Origin: Alnus glutinosa
Lineage: Eukaryota > Streptophyta > Magnoliopsida > Fagales > Betulaceae
Reading direction: 5' to 3'
DNA: 64,000 nucleotides
Assembly: GCF_958979055.1 (NCBI RefSeq)
Contig: NC_084896.1
Coordinates: forward strand, 7,692,501 to 7,756,500
The notes beneath the pieces were generated by a model. It saw only the letters and a list, made by a program, of their open reading frames with translations. It did no database searches and had not been told where the DNA came from. Position 1 is the stretch's first letter. Each line of letters starts with the position of its first letter. Positions 10,758 to 22,789 of this stretch are shown piece by piece. A program made the translations under genes and the position numbers.

Positions 10758-11658
10758 GAACCAAAACCAGCAGTTGTAGACCGTATTTTAGCAAGTCTTT
10801 CTTCTTGCTGATAACTTGATATGTCGTCTCATGTGGGCAATTTTCAGCAATGACCAATAACATTATTAGGGATGTAGAAAATTAATCTCAAATTTTGTAT
10901 TTGAAAAGATTTATTTCTTTTAACGAATCTAAAGGGTTTAAGTTTCCTAAAAACCTATCAAATTATATATCCGGCCTGTTTCATATTTGTGAAATCATTC
11001 ACGTAAAGTACCGGTGATTCCTGCATTGATATTTCGATTCTTAATTAAGAATCCATTTCAGTTGCTGCATATGGGAAGTTCATCAATACCAATTCTTCTT
11101 TTTGTTCATCTGGCCGGTGTTTGAAACTGTTAGATGTTGGATTTGTAAATTTGTAATAGTTACTATTTAATTTACCTGGTTTATGAATTGCCTTTTAATA
11201 GTATTGTTTCTCAAGCATTATGTACATAATTTAGTTTTATAACATTTGTTTAATTTTACTAAAGAAATGATATTGTGCAATGAAAACTGTCATCATTACC
11301 TCAGCCAAAGTATAAACCCTTCTTAGCTACACCGTAGTCCTCGCCCTCGTTAATTTGTCAAGCTTATTCGGTTAATGCTCCACTGTCTCTAAATAAATAT
11401 CCTTGGTGCGTTGACTCTGTGTTCGTCAATTTCATACCTCCGACCGAAAGACAATGGACTATTTATCGCATTTTTTGCTGACCACCTTTTGGTTGAAAGA
11501 AGAATTTACTTCCGTTTTTACCAACCCATTCCAGATTTGCAACGCCGTTGAAAATTGAACTGAAAAAAATGAGCTTCATATTGTATTTTCAAACTTCTAC
11601 CTACCAATCGTGAAAAAAGTGGCCGTTTTACACCATCCTTTCTCTCTGTGCTCCGCTC

Positions 11659-11666
11659 TATAAATA
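11659..11666 (+). promoter_or_regulatory. TATA box of phytocyanin gene (copy A)
   Basis: TATAAATA stands about 100 bases before the ATG at 11767, within CCGCTCTATAAATACCTC. It is kept identically at 50101-50108. Confidence 0.75.
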
Positions 11667-11766
11667 CCTCATAACCGATCTTTGTGAATGCCAACATCTG
11701 ATTTTACAATCTATATCCTTTTAGAATCAACCTCACTCTTCCTTTAGTTGCACTCTGATAGAAGAT

Positions 11767-12337
11767 ATGGGTGGTTTCACTTTTGCACACGTCAGTCTCA
11801 TCCTGATTGTGGCTGCTTCCACCTTGGCAGTTTGTTCGGCCAACAAATACGCCCCTCACCCAAAATATAGTCAAGGCCCTAACAAGATCATCGTTGGCGG
11901 GTCGGAGGGCTGGCGCTTCGACTTTAGCTACACTAACTGGGCTCGTAAAAATGGCCCCTTCTACGTAAATGACACTTTGGGTGAGTTAATTGACGCTTCT
12001 TCTTATACTTTGGAAATATAACGTCTATTTATACGATCGATGACACGTACTGACAATGTTGTTGCATGCAGTTTTCAAGTATGATCCACCAACCGACAAT
12101 GCCACAATTCCTCACGATGTCTACTTGCTACCAAACCACCGGAGCTTCTTAACGTGCAACTTAACAGGGGCGCAGATGTTGGCCAACGTGACACAAGGAG
12201 GCGGGGAGGGCTTCGAGCTCGTGATCCAAAAGAGGAAGCCTCACTACTTTGCTTGCGGTCAGCACGAAGGGAGTCATTGCAGTGATGGACAGATGAAGTT
12301 CTTTGTCATGCCAATGCTCCGTCGTTGGTTTAAATAG
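11767..12337 (+). CDS. Stellacyanin-like phytocyanin (copy A)
   Basis: A two-exon gene, exons 11767-11980 and 12072-12337, with a 91-bp GT-AG intron; the join gives 159 residues. Residues 1-25 form a signal peptide, so the protein is secreted. The phytocyanin copper fold follows: 'GGSEGWRFDFSYTNWA' at 44-59, His86, Cys133 and His140 as likely copper ligands, and Gln145 in the axial position as in stellacyanins. Cys100 and Cys141 would form the conserved disulfide. Four N-glycosylation sequons are visible (Asn68, 81, 101, 110). There is no C-terminal GPI signal or Pro-rich tail. The likely role is electron transfer or redox signalling in the apoplast; the physiological partner is unknown. Copy B differs by one residue (Leu121 to Phe). 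Confidence 0.95.
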
Positions 12338-12582
12338 TGGATACACATGCAACGATCGAGACACAGGAAAAATAAAATACTGCTACTTGCTACTCTCTCT
12401 TTTTAATTTTTGTTCGTGTCGAGATCTCAAATTAATCACGAGAGTTAATCTGTTGTTGTTTTTTTTTTTTTTTTTTGGTGTGTTTTTTCCCCTTCCCCTT
12501 AAAGACAATGTGATAGTTTTTGATTGATTGAAATTATAGTGAATAAATGCACCAGTGACTTGGTATTTGTGTTCTTGGTATG
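12338..12582. other. 3' flank of phytocyanin gene
   Basis: AATAAA at 12370-12375 is a plausible polyadenylation signal about 30 bases after the stop. A poly-T run (about 12458-12475) differs in length between the two copies. Confidence 0.55.
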
Positions 12583-12888
12583 TGTTGAAGATATTTTTGA
12601 GCTGGTGACGTGGCAGGATCAGAGACGTCCCCTCTTCTATTTGCTGGCCTGCAAAACAAGAAAGACCTGCCGGGGGTTGGTCGGCGAAGCCTCCTCCGAC
12701 GATCAAGTCAGTCCAATGTCTAAAGAAGAGGAGAGAGGGAGAGAAGATCTCCCAATGATAGTAGATCTACCTTTAATAATTTTGATACTCCCTTTTATAC
12801 TCATACATGCAAAATGTCCGTTTTATCCTTGTCAAGCTCAAGGCTCCACGTGGACATTTTCTAAGGTGGGGAGGAAAATCCCTTAACA
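12583..12888. mobile_element. Solo LTR, copy A only
   Basis: The 306-bp insert begins TGTTGAAG and ends CTTAACA, and is flanked by GTATG at 12578-12582 and 12889-12893. Copy B keeps the single uninterrupted GTATG at 51019-51023. TG...CA ends plus a 5-bp target duplication identify an LTR left by recombination of a retrotransposon, or a TRIM-type derivative. It lies about 250 bp past the phytocyanin stop codon and could affect 3'-end formation. Confidence 0.88.
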
Positions 12889-12893
12889 GTATG

Positions 12894-13300
12894 TGTTATA
12901 TATATATAGTCCGTGCATCCTTATAATTGTTGTTTCGTATTGTATTACTTACTATACATATTACAAAGCATGTGAATGTTTTGTGGTGATAACATAAATA
13001 AGTTTAAAGGGAAAATATATTTTACCCCTTCGAAGTTGGACCCCTTTCAAATTTTCCCTCAAATGCTTAAGAAGTGGAAATTAACCTCCTTCTAGAAGTT
13101 TCAACCATTGGTAAGTTTGATTAACTACTCTGTTGGCATTTTTCATATTCTTTAACGGAAAATAACTCACGTGCATTGCACATGAGTTTTTAAGGCATAA
13201 AGTCCCTAAAATGCCCTTAAGGAGGTGGATGAAGTCTCCAAAATGCCCCTATTGTTTAAAGTGTTGAAACAGTAAAACAAATAAAAAATAGTTAAAGAGA

Positions 13301-13337
<37 letters not shown>

Positions 13338-13489
13338 CCCAAAACAAAAGCAAAAAAAAAAACAAAAAAAAAAAAGGCCCGACCACCCCCATTTGGTCAA
13401 GCAGATGGTTCAGAACCCTCATATGTCCTTTAGCTAGGCAACATCGATTGCCTTTTACCATTAGCATTTATATTGCTAAGTCTGGCCTT
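12894..13489. other. Intergenic DNA, no gene seen
   Basis: It holds a short AT repeat (12895-12909) and a T/A homopolymer block at 13300-13375 whose length differs from copy B. No coding signal. Confidence 0.6.
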
Positions 13490-14443
13490 TTGAGTTGATA
13501 CATTGTAATATGTGGGGACAATCTTTTGTGAGGTCTACTAAAGGTTCTTTTTTCTTTCTTACTATTGTTGATGATTATAATCAATTTATTTGGGTCTATT
13601 TGATGCAAAATAAATCTCAAACTTGCCCCCTCATCCAATCTTTCTTTCATTTCATCGAAAACATAGTTCAATTCAACCTTAAAATTAAAATGTTTACGAT
13701 TTAACAATGGTGCTGTATTCATATCGATGATTTTTATTCCTCCAAAGGAGCAATTCATCAGCAGAGTTGTCTTGAAACACCTCAACCAATAACTATTTAT
13801 TAGCTTTTGGCTTTTATTTTTCACTAGTGTTGAACGTAAACACAAAATATTTTTTGAATGTGGCAAGACCTTTGAGATTTCAAGCTCATCTTCTTTTACT
13901 TATTAGGGTGATTGTATACTTATTACTGTACGTCTCATGAATCATATTCCAACCTCTAATCTTTCCAACAAATCTATATATTTATGGAACACTATTTTCC
14001 ATTACTTCCACCTATTCCCATATCCATGTATTTGGATCGATATTTATGTTATGCATCTACTCTTACAAGAAATCGAACAAAATTTGACCCTCGTGCTAAG
14101 CCTTGTATCTTTATAGGATATCCTTATGGAATACAAGTTATTTGATCTTATTACTAAGTCTGTTTTTATTTCTCGAGATGTAATTTTGCATGGGGATATT
14201 TTTTCCATATGCATCCATGCTTACTAATTCTACTCTAGATAGTTGATTTGTTCTTCCTAAATTGGTTTATGATGATATCAATTTTGTATCTTCTTTTTCT
14301 TCTATTTCACTACCATTTTAATTTCTCTAATATTGAATTTGTTCCTATTCACTCTAATAATACTGACCATATTCCATCCACAACATCAACCAATGATTCT
14401 ATTGTTGATCCCCCTCCATCAAGTCATGACAAGGCTCATATAT

Positions 14444-14670
14444 AACGATCCGCTCCGACGATATAATATTGTCCACTTTTGGCTCTTCTGAATAAGATTT
14501 TTTAGAAGGTCACACATCCTATTACTACTCTCGCATAAGCACGATTAACTGCAGAGTGTTGATAAGTTCATGCATGGCCATCACAACTTTAAATCGCGTT
14601 GTGCCAAGAAGGGTGTGAATATATATATATATAAACACATTCCCATTCCTATACCCATGCGATGTTGGAA
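14444..14670. repeat. Direct repeat unit 1 (with 14780-15008)
   Basis: It starts near ACGATCCGCTCC with ATAATATTGTCC and runs through GATTAACT and GCAGAGTGTTGATA to GATGTTGGAAGTCAC. The same phrases in the same order recur at 14780-15008. This is a repeated module inside the Copia ruin, probably remains of two LTR or TRIM pieces. Confidence 0.6.
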
Positions 14671-14779
14671 GTCACAATCACCCGCTCTTTAGACCTAGTG
14701 TCCCTGCTAGTGACCCTCATGGGCTTGTGCATGCTCCCCCCATCTCAGACTGGGCAATGACTCTAATACGATTTTTAAT

Positions 14780-15008
14780 AACCCACACCCAACGACATAA
14801 TATTGTCCGCTTTTGGCTCGATCTTCTAAACTTGATTTCTCATAAGGTCACTCATCCTGGTTCTACTCTCGCATGAACACGCTTAACTACAGAGTTTTAA
14901 TAGGTTCATGGCCACCACGGATTTAAACACGTTGTGTCAAGAATAGTGTAAATATACATATAAGTACATTCCCATTTTCATACCTAGACGATGTGGAACA
15001 TCATATTA
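14780..15008. repeat. Direct repeat unit 2
   Basis: Imperfect second copy of the module at 14444-14670, ending GATGTGGAACATCA. Both units are also present in copy B, at about 53642-53910 and 55790-55985. Confidence 0.6.
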
Positions 15009-15419
15009 TATTCCTCTTCCAAGATTATCATGAATAAGACGTATGCTTGGTTATTCGGAGGATTTTCATTGTCAACTGAAAGCTTATTCTCACTCACTCC
15101 CATCTATTCCTAAGTACAATGATTCCTCAACATCAAGTCTACCTTATGCTCGTTCTTCATTCATTTCTTATGATAAACTTTCTTTTGTTCATAGACATTT
15201 TAGATTGTCTGTTCCATCCCATTTTGAACCTAAGATTTTCCATCAAGTAATTGTAAGCAATGATCCTATAGCAGTATCCAATCTCATGAGTTTTCTCAAT
15301 GCCCAATTTCGACTTAAACACTAATTGGAATTGATTAAAAAATGCTTAAAATACCGACATTATTTGTTTTTTAATTCAAAAAAAAAAAAAAAAAAAACTG
15401 GAATGTGAATACAATGCGT

Positions 15420-15745
15420 GGTATTGTGGACCACTCACAGGAGAGCTGTGGGTGGTGCAACCCTGATGAAGCTTGGGGGTGGCCACAACCACCCCCGAGG
15501 GGATTCAGGGGTGCCCCCTAGAAGCCAATCAAAGGTGGCCAAGGTGGCCAAGACACCCCAAAATTCACCTTGGGTGGTATGAACCTGATGAAGCATGGGG
15601 GTGGTCACGACCACCCCCAATGGGATTCGAGGGTGTCCCCGTAAGCCAATCGGAGGTTGCCAAGCCACCCTAAAAGTCATCGAGGGTGGTGCAACCACCG
15701 CAGACTTTTGCTGTGGGTGGCGGACCATGCACCCATTGGTGGTGA
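15420..15745. repeat. GC-rich GGGGGTGG repeat element (copy A)
   Basis: A GC-rich island in AT-rich DNA, made of two or three imperfect units of about 120 bp. Each has a GATGAAGC...GGGGGTGGcCAC motif followed by CCACCCCC and GCCAATCg...GTTGCCAAG. The open frames it gives on both strands are by-products of the low stop-codon density. The same element is at 56408-56720 with a 9-bp internal deletion, so it predates the duplication. Probably a non-autonomous transposon. Confidence 0.65.
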
Positions 15746-17517
15746 CTTTTTATTTTTTACAAAACGTAATTTATTTATTTTCGTAAGGGAATAGTTATTC
15801 ACATGAGAATAGCTATTCCTAAGAATAGTCCATTACTAAATAAAAGAATAACTATTCCTACAAAATAAGCATTACATTTCATAGGTCTATTCCGCGAACC
15901 AAAAGGGCCCTAAGTTGGTTAGATTAGTTATATGATGAGTTGGAACATTAACTTGGTTACATTAGTATTTTTGTTGCTTTTGTGTATTAATTCACTTCAT
16001 TAATAACTGCTTGTAAATAGGTGAAACTATGTATCAAGGCATAATATAAGAGCATATTTCTTCTCATAACCTTTGTTTCTCTTTGTTTTTTTTTTTTTTT
16101 TTTCTTACAATTTTGTAAATTTGTTATTGAACCATTAGCAAATAGATTTTTTTTTTCTCCTATCCATATCTCATCAATTTTTTATTTATTTTTATTTTAG
16201 AATGCTTGTAACATTTCCATTACATTCAAAGAAAAAAGGTCCAATTTTTTTTGTTAACCTATCCGTCCGCGAAGGTGGAGCTTAAGTGCTCTTTTTTTTT
16301 TTTTTTGGCCTCCTTCAGAACCCATTTTTTCGAAACCCAAATCTTCATCCTTTATATCCTCCTCAACCCAAACTATCTTATCCACCTCCTTCTCTTCCTC
16401 AACTCTTTGGCCATGTTTGTTTTTTTATTCCCAAGGCAAATATATTAATCAATAACTCAAAATACAAAATACTTTTGTTTTCTGTCTTCTTTAAATTTTC
16501 TTATTGTAGGAATATTTTGAAAAAACAACTGTTTAATTAAGCCTATATATATATATATATATATATATATCTTAATAAAAAAATTTAAAAGAAAATTTGA
16601 AAATTAAGGGGTGCAATGGCTCCCCTTGTTCTATATGTACTTTGTCCTTCCTGCACTACCACCCGGATGTGTTTGGAGTTGTTGCGATGCCACCATTGTG
16701 ATGGTCATGATGGCTGAACAGTCACCCCTATGGTGGATAGAGTGACCATGCAGCTGCCCCTACCTTTTTTCTTCTCTTTTTTATTTATTTTTAATTTTTG
16801 CACAAGGAGGGCCTTATTTGGATTTCTCAAAATAAGTAGGTATACTCCATAGAATACCGCTAATTTTTATTTTTTATTTTTTAATATATATATATATAAT
16901 ATAACAAATTTATTAATTGATTATTTTTTCATCTAAAGCACTAAAGCATAAAAAATAATAATAATAATAATAAAAACTAGAACGGGCCCAAAATAGTCAC
17001 AAAACTATCTAAAATATACTTTAAAAAGAGGTCCAAAGAAGGCTCAAAACACCGAAATAGGTCCAAAGAGCCAATATCTGATAGGCGGTTACGTAGTGCT
17101 GTTTGGGTTTCAATAATCGCTGATTGATGGTTATTTCAAAACCGCTAACCACCTAAGGTAGTGCGGTTAGGGTTACGAAAATCTAATAACCACCTAACGC
17201 GATCCGGTTAGGGTTTAGAAGCAATAGCCGGTAATTATAACTACTTGTACACCCTAGTTAATACTAAATTAGTATATGTTTATACACACATAAACATGTG
17301 TGTATACGAGCTAGGCTCGCGAGCCTTAATTGAGTTGGGAGAGTGAGTCAAGTATGTGTCACTTAATAATCGATGGGGTTTCTACTGTTACAAATAGAGT
17401 TCAAATCGAGTTTAAATGAGTGTGTCGAATGGACAGGTTCATTTGTAGCCCTATGCTTTTTAAAAAAGTGCAATTTAAAAATGGAGAAAAATCTGCGATT
17501 TCAAATCTTAGGCAGGC
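15746..17517. other. AT-rich intergenic DNA, no gene seen
   Basis: It contains a self-complementary GAATAGTTATTC/GAATAGCTATTC patch (15785-15870), poly-T tracts, short AT repeats (16543-16570, 16881-16898) and a GGTTAGGGTT patch near 17160-17215. No coding region is recognised; the matching copy B region is 56721-58557. Confidence 0.6.
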
Positions 17518-19589
17518 TGTAACACTCAGGAAATAACATGCCTAGATTAATAATGCATAAATATAAATATACGCATATGTGTGCATAGGTATAAGATTTA
17601 ATTATTTATAGATTAAATAGAATTATATATATATATATATATAAGTCGGTTGGACATGACATTTCACCCAAAGTCGATCGAGCGATTTTGGAGTCGATGT
17701 CGATTGAGCGACTTTGCAGTCGATCGAACGAATGTATAGCGAATAAAATAGATCGATCGATTTTATAATTGATCTAGTGACTTAATAGTGATGAGTAAAT
17801 GAAATCAATCGAGGGATGTTTTTACAGTGTAAATAAAAGCTCGAACTCGGTCGATCGACTTTATTATACAATGCGTTACAGATTACGTAAAATCACAAAT
17901 ATTGATTTTTCTTCCTTTAATTCTTGAACCCATTTCGTGTGAACAGTCCCAAATGATTAAAACCCATCTAATTAGTCTAGTTAGCTCAGTTTAGTTCTAA
18001 AAGAACTAGATATGGTTGTACAAATTAATTATTACATTAGATACAATATATAATCTTACATAATTTATTTTGTAATCTTGATGAAGATCTTTTCTATCCA
18101 GCAATCGAAAATCCGGCCATCGAAGAGTTTGTACTGCTTTAATCCCAGCCTTACAAGTCTCCTATATATGGAGCTTTTGATCGACCGATCCATGCACCAT
18201 GGAACAAAAATTTCCGCAAACACTTTCTCTCACGTAAACTTTTTGTTGTCTTCCCTGTTCTAGTGCAAAAACTTTAAGCATGAAAATCTCATTGTTTCCC
18301 CATGTTTTTCTGCACCTAGTGAGCTAAATTAAAGCCTTGAATTGCTCTCTTTTCACCACAAAACCAGTAGGAATTAAAACATAAACTATCCTTGTTTTAA
18401 GACCAAAAAAATAGAGCATCATTTTCTTCATCGCATATTGGTGCTCTTTCTTTTCTGGACAGCAACACTCCCTTTCTTTTGGGTTATGTTGGAGTAGCTT
18501 AGGTGAGTATTTTCTTCCTCTAAACACTGAATTCCTTCTCTTAAGACATGATTATTCTTCACCTCCTTTGAAGAAGCAACAACCGTTTATGTATATGTGT
18601 ATGTGTGTCTATAATATATATATATATATATATATATTTATGGACCTCTTTTTGTTTGCTAACAGAAAATTTCCAAGTCAAAAACCAGAAATCAATATGT
18701 AAGTATGAAGGTTATAAAAGATGTATAAATGGAAGTGTATGGAATTGCTGATTTATGATATATATATATATATAGTTAAGGTTTGTGGTTTGAACAGTGT
18801 GTGCTTACAAAGAAATAAATGAGTTTATATAAGTGTGTGTGTGTGTTTTGCTGTGTTTGCTTCGGATGGAGGGTTGGTGTGTGTGTGTTATGGATATGTG
18901 TTTTTGGTGTGTGCTTCACTATAAGGGACATGTGTATGTGAGAAGTGAAGAAAAGTATTTGAAAAAAAAAATAAAAAATTACAGTGTGTGTGTTGTGGAG
19001 ACCATGTGTGTGTGTGTGAGTTATTTTAAAATATATGTATATAAATTAGTTTGAACTAATGATTTATATATTTATGTAAAGAGTTATTTTAATTATATTT
19101 ATGGTAGTGTCATTTCACTACCCAAATGTTTTAAGTTAATGGCATTCAATATCCTAATTAAAAGAACGGAATATTAATATTTTATACCGTTATGCTAAAA
19201 AATGGTTATGTTGCCAATTAGCACAAAACATAACAATAAGATTATATTTATAACAATTATATTTTAGGGGTAATTGTTGAAATAAGAAATGATCTCTTAA
19301 ATAAAGATAAAGAGTAGGTAAATTCACTTAATTTTATTTGTTAGTGTATTAATGTTTAAATATAATTATGCAGCTTTTGTGGATAACTTTTGAAGCAGAA
19401 ACAGTAAGTATCTCTATACTTACTGAAGGTGATGCTAGTGGATCTTCCTATAATATTGTGACTACTGCTTTATTTACTTGTTTGCGCATGAGACTTTGTA
19501 TATTTTATTGTTTTAATAACCTGATCGATAACAAGCTAGTGGATCTAGATCCATAGTCACTACAAAAAAAAAATGTTTTTTGCCACTTG

Positions 19590-19765
19590 CAATTCGCCAC
19601 GTGTACGGTCACTGTACACGTGGCGAACTGTTAGCCACGTGCAAGTCGCCACGTAAATACACGTGGTGAATCTGGGTGACACTAATTGCACAATTGGCCG
19701 CGTGTATTAAAATACACACGACCAATTGGCCGCGTGTATTATTATACACGTGGCCAATTGGCCGA
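19590..19765. repeat. CACTA left subterminal repeats
   Basis: CGCCACGTGTA, TACACGTGGC and TTGGCCGCGTGTAtTA motifs recur in both orientations. Subterminal repeats like these are where CACTA transposase accessory proteins bind. Several contain the CACGTG palindrome, which is also the plant G-box. Confidence 0.75.
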
Positions 19766-20304
19766 TTTTTTTCTTAATATTTAATGCTGTTTTTTAATTT
19801 CTTTTTATTTAAAATATATATATATTTTTTTTGACTAAAATTCTCCAAAATTATTTTATCTAAAAATATCACAAAATCAAATTACACAAATTAATCAAAA
19901 CAACAATATTTAAAAATTTGAATACCATGTACTAATAAATGTATTCGTTACTAACAACAAATACTTACACAACAATATTAACAAATTTGAAAATCTTGAT
20001 CTAATAAAGTTATTCGTTACTAACAAAAAAAAAATACACAAAATATCTACAAATCTGGAGGACGTCGCTACGGATCACGAGGTGCAGTCCCGGGCGTGAA
20101 CTCGCCAACCGGCGATTGTCCCGCAAGAGATGGTGTAACGGGCGATGGAGTCCCGAGAGGGGATTGTTGGCTCAGCAATTGTCCAACAGGCGACACCGGA
20201 CCAATCGTTGTCGCATTACCTGCAAGTAATAAAAATAATTAACCTATATAATATTATATGCAAATTTAAACAAGTAATGAGAACAAATTAAAAATAAACC
20301 TAAG

Positions 20305-21175
20305 TGTATAGTTTTTAGGGTTAGGGTTTTAAGGTTAGGGTTTAGGTTGATAGGGTTTAGTTTTTAATGTTAGGGTTTTAAGGTTAGGGTTTAGGTTGAT
20401 AGGGTTTAGTTTTTAAGGTTAGGGTTTTAAGGTTAGGATTTAGGGTTTACCTCACCATAAAAAAGTTATAAAAAAAAAAAAAGATCTGTCTCTTTTTTCT
20501 TTTATGTTTTTTAATATTATTCTTTCTATTTTTAGGGTTTAGGGTTTTAATGTTAAGGTTTAGGTTTTTAAGGTTTAGTTTTTAGGGTTATGGTTTTAAG
20601 GTTAGGGTTTAGGTTGTTAGGGTTTAGTTTTTAGGGTTAGGGTTAAAAAGGTTAGGGTTTAGGTTTTGAAGGTTTAGTTTTTAGGGTTAGGGTTAAAAAG
20701 GTTAGGGTTTAGGTTTTTAGGGTTAGGGTTTTAAGGTTAGGGTTTAGGGTTTAGGGTTTAGGTTTTAGGGTTTTAAGGTTAGGGTTTAGGTTTTAGGGTT
20801 TTAAGGTTAGGGTTTAGGTTTTTAGGGTTTAGTTTTTACGGTTTAGTTTTTAGGGTTAGGGTTTTAAGGTTAGGATTTAGGGTTTAGGGTTTTAAGGTTA
20901 GAGTTTAGGTTTTTAAGGTTTAGTTTTTAGGGTTAGGGTTTTAAGGTTAGGGTTTAGGGTTTAACTAAAATAAAAAAGTAATAAAAAAAATAAAAAAATC
21001 TCACTCTTTGTAGGGTTTAGGGTTTTTAGGGTGTACGGTATTTTGGGTTAGGGTTTAGGGTTTATGGTTTTTGCTTGTTTTTTAGAGTATAAAGTTTAGG
21101 GGTTTGGTTTTGAGATTAGAGTATAGGGATTTTTATATTGGTTTTGATTTAGGGTTTAGGGTTTATTGTTTAGAC
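20305..21175 (+). repeat. Degenerate TTTAGGG-type repeats in CACTA element
   Basis: About 870 bp of irregular GGTTAGGGTTT, GGTTTAGGTTTTTA and TTAAGGTTAGGG phrases. Telomere-like units are common here but spacing and sequence vary, so this is an internal expansion and not a chromosome end. Confidence 0.85.
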
Positions 21176-21304
21176 CTTTGTTATAAATTGAATAATAAAA
21201 GAAATTATTATAAATGGTAGACGGTGGCCAAATTTAATTTTCTGTATCTATCCAATAATTGTTGGATACGATCATTTTATTATAAAATGATGGCAAGTTT
21301 ACTT

Positions 21305-21338
<34 letters not shown>

Positions 21339-21950
21339 GTAAAAAAATTACCTAAAAATGAACAATTAAACTTTTTTTTTTTGTTCTTAAAAAACCCAAA
21401 AATTGTTGAAATAGTACCGCATACTTATTTATATTTTATTGGTTTGCATCATTGATTTTATGATGAAGTTAATAAAATAATGGTGAGATTGTTTAATCTA
21501 TTCAAATGTTTTAGCATAAATTGCCACAAATAATAATCCACACACCAATTCGTAGTACAGTAAAACATATTACAAAAAAGAAAAATAACACAACTGTACG
21601 AATATTTTCCATGCATAACGACCAACCACATCAAAACACATAAAATTACACAACAATAGATATTCAAACCCAACAAAATTAACAGCATTGCATAGACCAT
21701 TATTAATTGCTAAATCCACAATTATTATATGAAACTATTAAAACAATTAGAAACAGATTTTAAACAAATTAATTTAAATGCACCAAGTTTTATTATAGCC
21801 AAAAATAAAGAAAAAAAATCAATGCTAAAATTACTCACAAATATTTTTTTTGGGTGTATTTTATGCTCCTTAGCCAAAATGTACCTGCATTAAAACATAT
21901 TAGTCCCAAAATAATATCCCAAAACAAGTCCCAAAATAGCAATCACGCAC

Positions 21951-21956
<6 letters not shown>

Positions 21957-21995
<39 letters not shown>

Positions 21996-22108
21996 CGGGA
22001 GAGGTTTCAGAGAGAGAGAGAGAGATGTAGAGAGAGATAGAGACAGAGAGATGGATGTAGAGAGAGAGAGGTCCGGACCTAGGGTTAGGGTTCCTACTGT
22101 GGTTCGGT

Positions 22109-22152
<44 letters not shown>

Positions 22153-22286
22153 GAGAGAGCTAGAGAGAGAGACAGAGAGATAGAGAGAGACACAGAGAGA
22201 GAGGGAGATGTAGAGAGAGATAGAGACAGAGAGACGGATGTAGAGAGAGAGAGGTCCGGACCTAGGGTTAGGGTTCCTGGTTCGGT

Positions 22287-22327
<41 letters not shown>

Positions 22328-22339
22328 AGAGAGAGAGAC

Positions 22340-22375
<36 letters not shown>

Positions 22376-22380
22376 CATGC
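21957..22380 (-). repeat. (GA)n microsatellite cluster
   Basis: Several GA runs (for example 21957-21986, 22110-22146, 22289-22325, 22349-22375) with short interruptions. A unit of about 180 bp containing GGTCCGGACCTAGGGTTAGGG occurs twice. Ser-Leu-rich open frames on the minus strand come from the repeat itself. Confidence 0.9.
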
Positions 22381-22789
22381 ACCTATAGGTTGGTGCACGC
22401 GTGGTGCAGTGACGGTCGGAGAGGGAGCTGGCCGGAGAAGACAGCGGAGGGCGGTGGTCGGTGCGGACGTCCGTGATCGACGGAGACGGAGAGGGAGAGA
22501 GAGAGAGAGAGAGAGCTAAGTGAGAGAGATGAGTGGATCGAGAAGGGTAGCTTCCTCTGGAAGCTACCCTTTTTTTTTTTATTAAATTTTTTTTATTTAA
22601 AAAATAGGCCAGGTGGCGCGCGGGAATTGTACTGCGCAGGTCACCTGGCCAAAAATTGGCCGTGTGGCGTAATGCCACGCGGCCAATTAGAGACGTGTAT
22701 ACTAATACATGTCTCTATCTGTTTTTTTTTTTTTTTGAAAAATGAAAAATTATATATATATAAATATATATTTATATTTGTAAACACAA

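Larger units (their letters stand above)
13490..15324 (+). pseudogene. Ruined Copia pol (copy A)
   Basis: Broken pieces of a Copia polyprotein on the plus strand. At 13495-13700 lies an integrase core stretch ('FFLTIVDDYNQFIWVYLM'). At about 14110-14220 is a 'GYPYGIQ...YKLFDL' and 'SVFISRDV' segment, normally between integrase and RT. At 15043-15324 is a frame with 'SFISYDKLS' and 'HRHFRLSV' like the linker before RT. Stops and frameshifts are numerous and the catalytic RT part is absent. The family differs from the intact-length element at 5801. The same ruin in copy B (52685-56302) is split by a solo LTR. Confidence 0.75.

Noticed and set aside
18324..18527. Conserved minus-strand frame of 67 codons (also 59418-59621)
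   Set aside because: It lies inside the eroded LTR and is similar between copies only because the segment was duplicated; no known domain.
18833..19054. Cys/Val-rich small peptide (also 59952-60167)
   Set aside because: Driven by GTGT repeats; the frame differs between copies.
20305..21175. A chromosome end or interstitial telomere
   Set aside because: The repeats are irregular, lie within a CACTA element with target duplication, and normal sequence continues on both sides.
21900..22678. Long Ser/Leu-rich open frames on the minus strand
   Set aside because: They are translations of GA microsatellites and stop at the repeat edges; the same happens at 30102-30328, 38604-39030 and 43513-44139.
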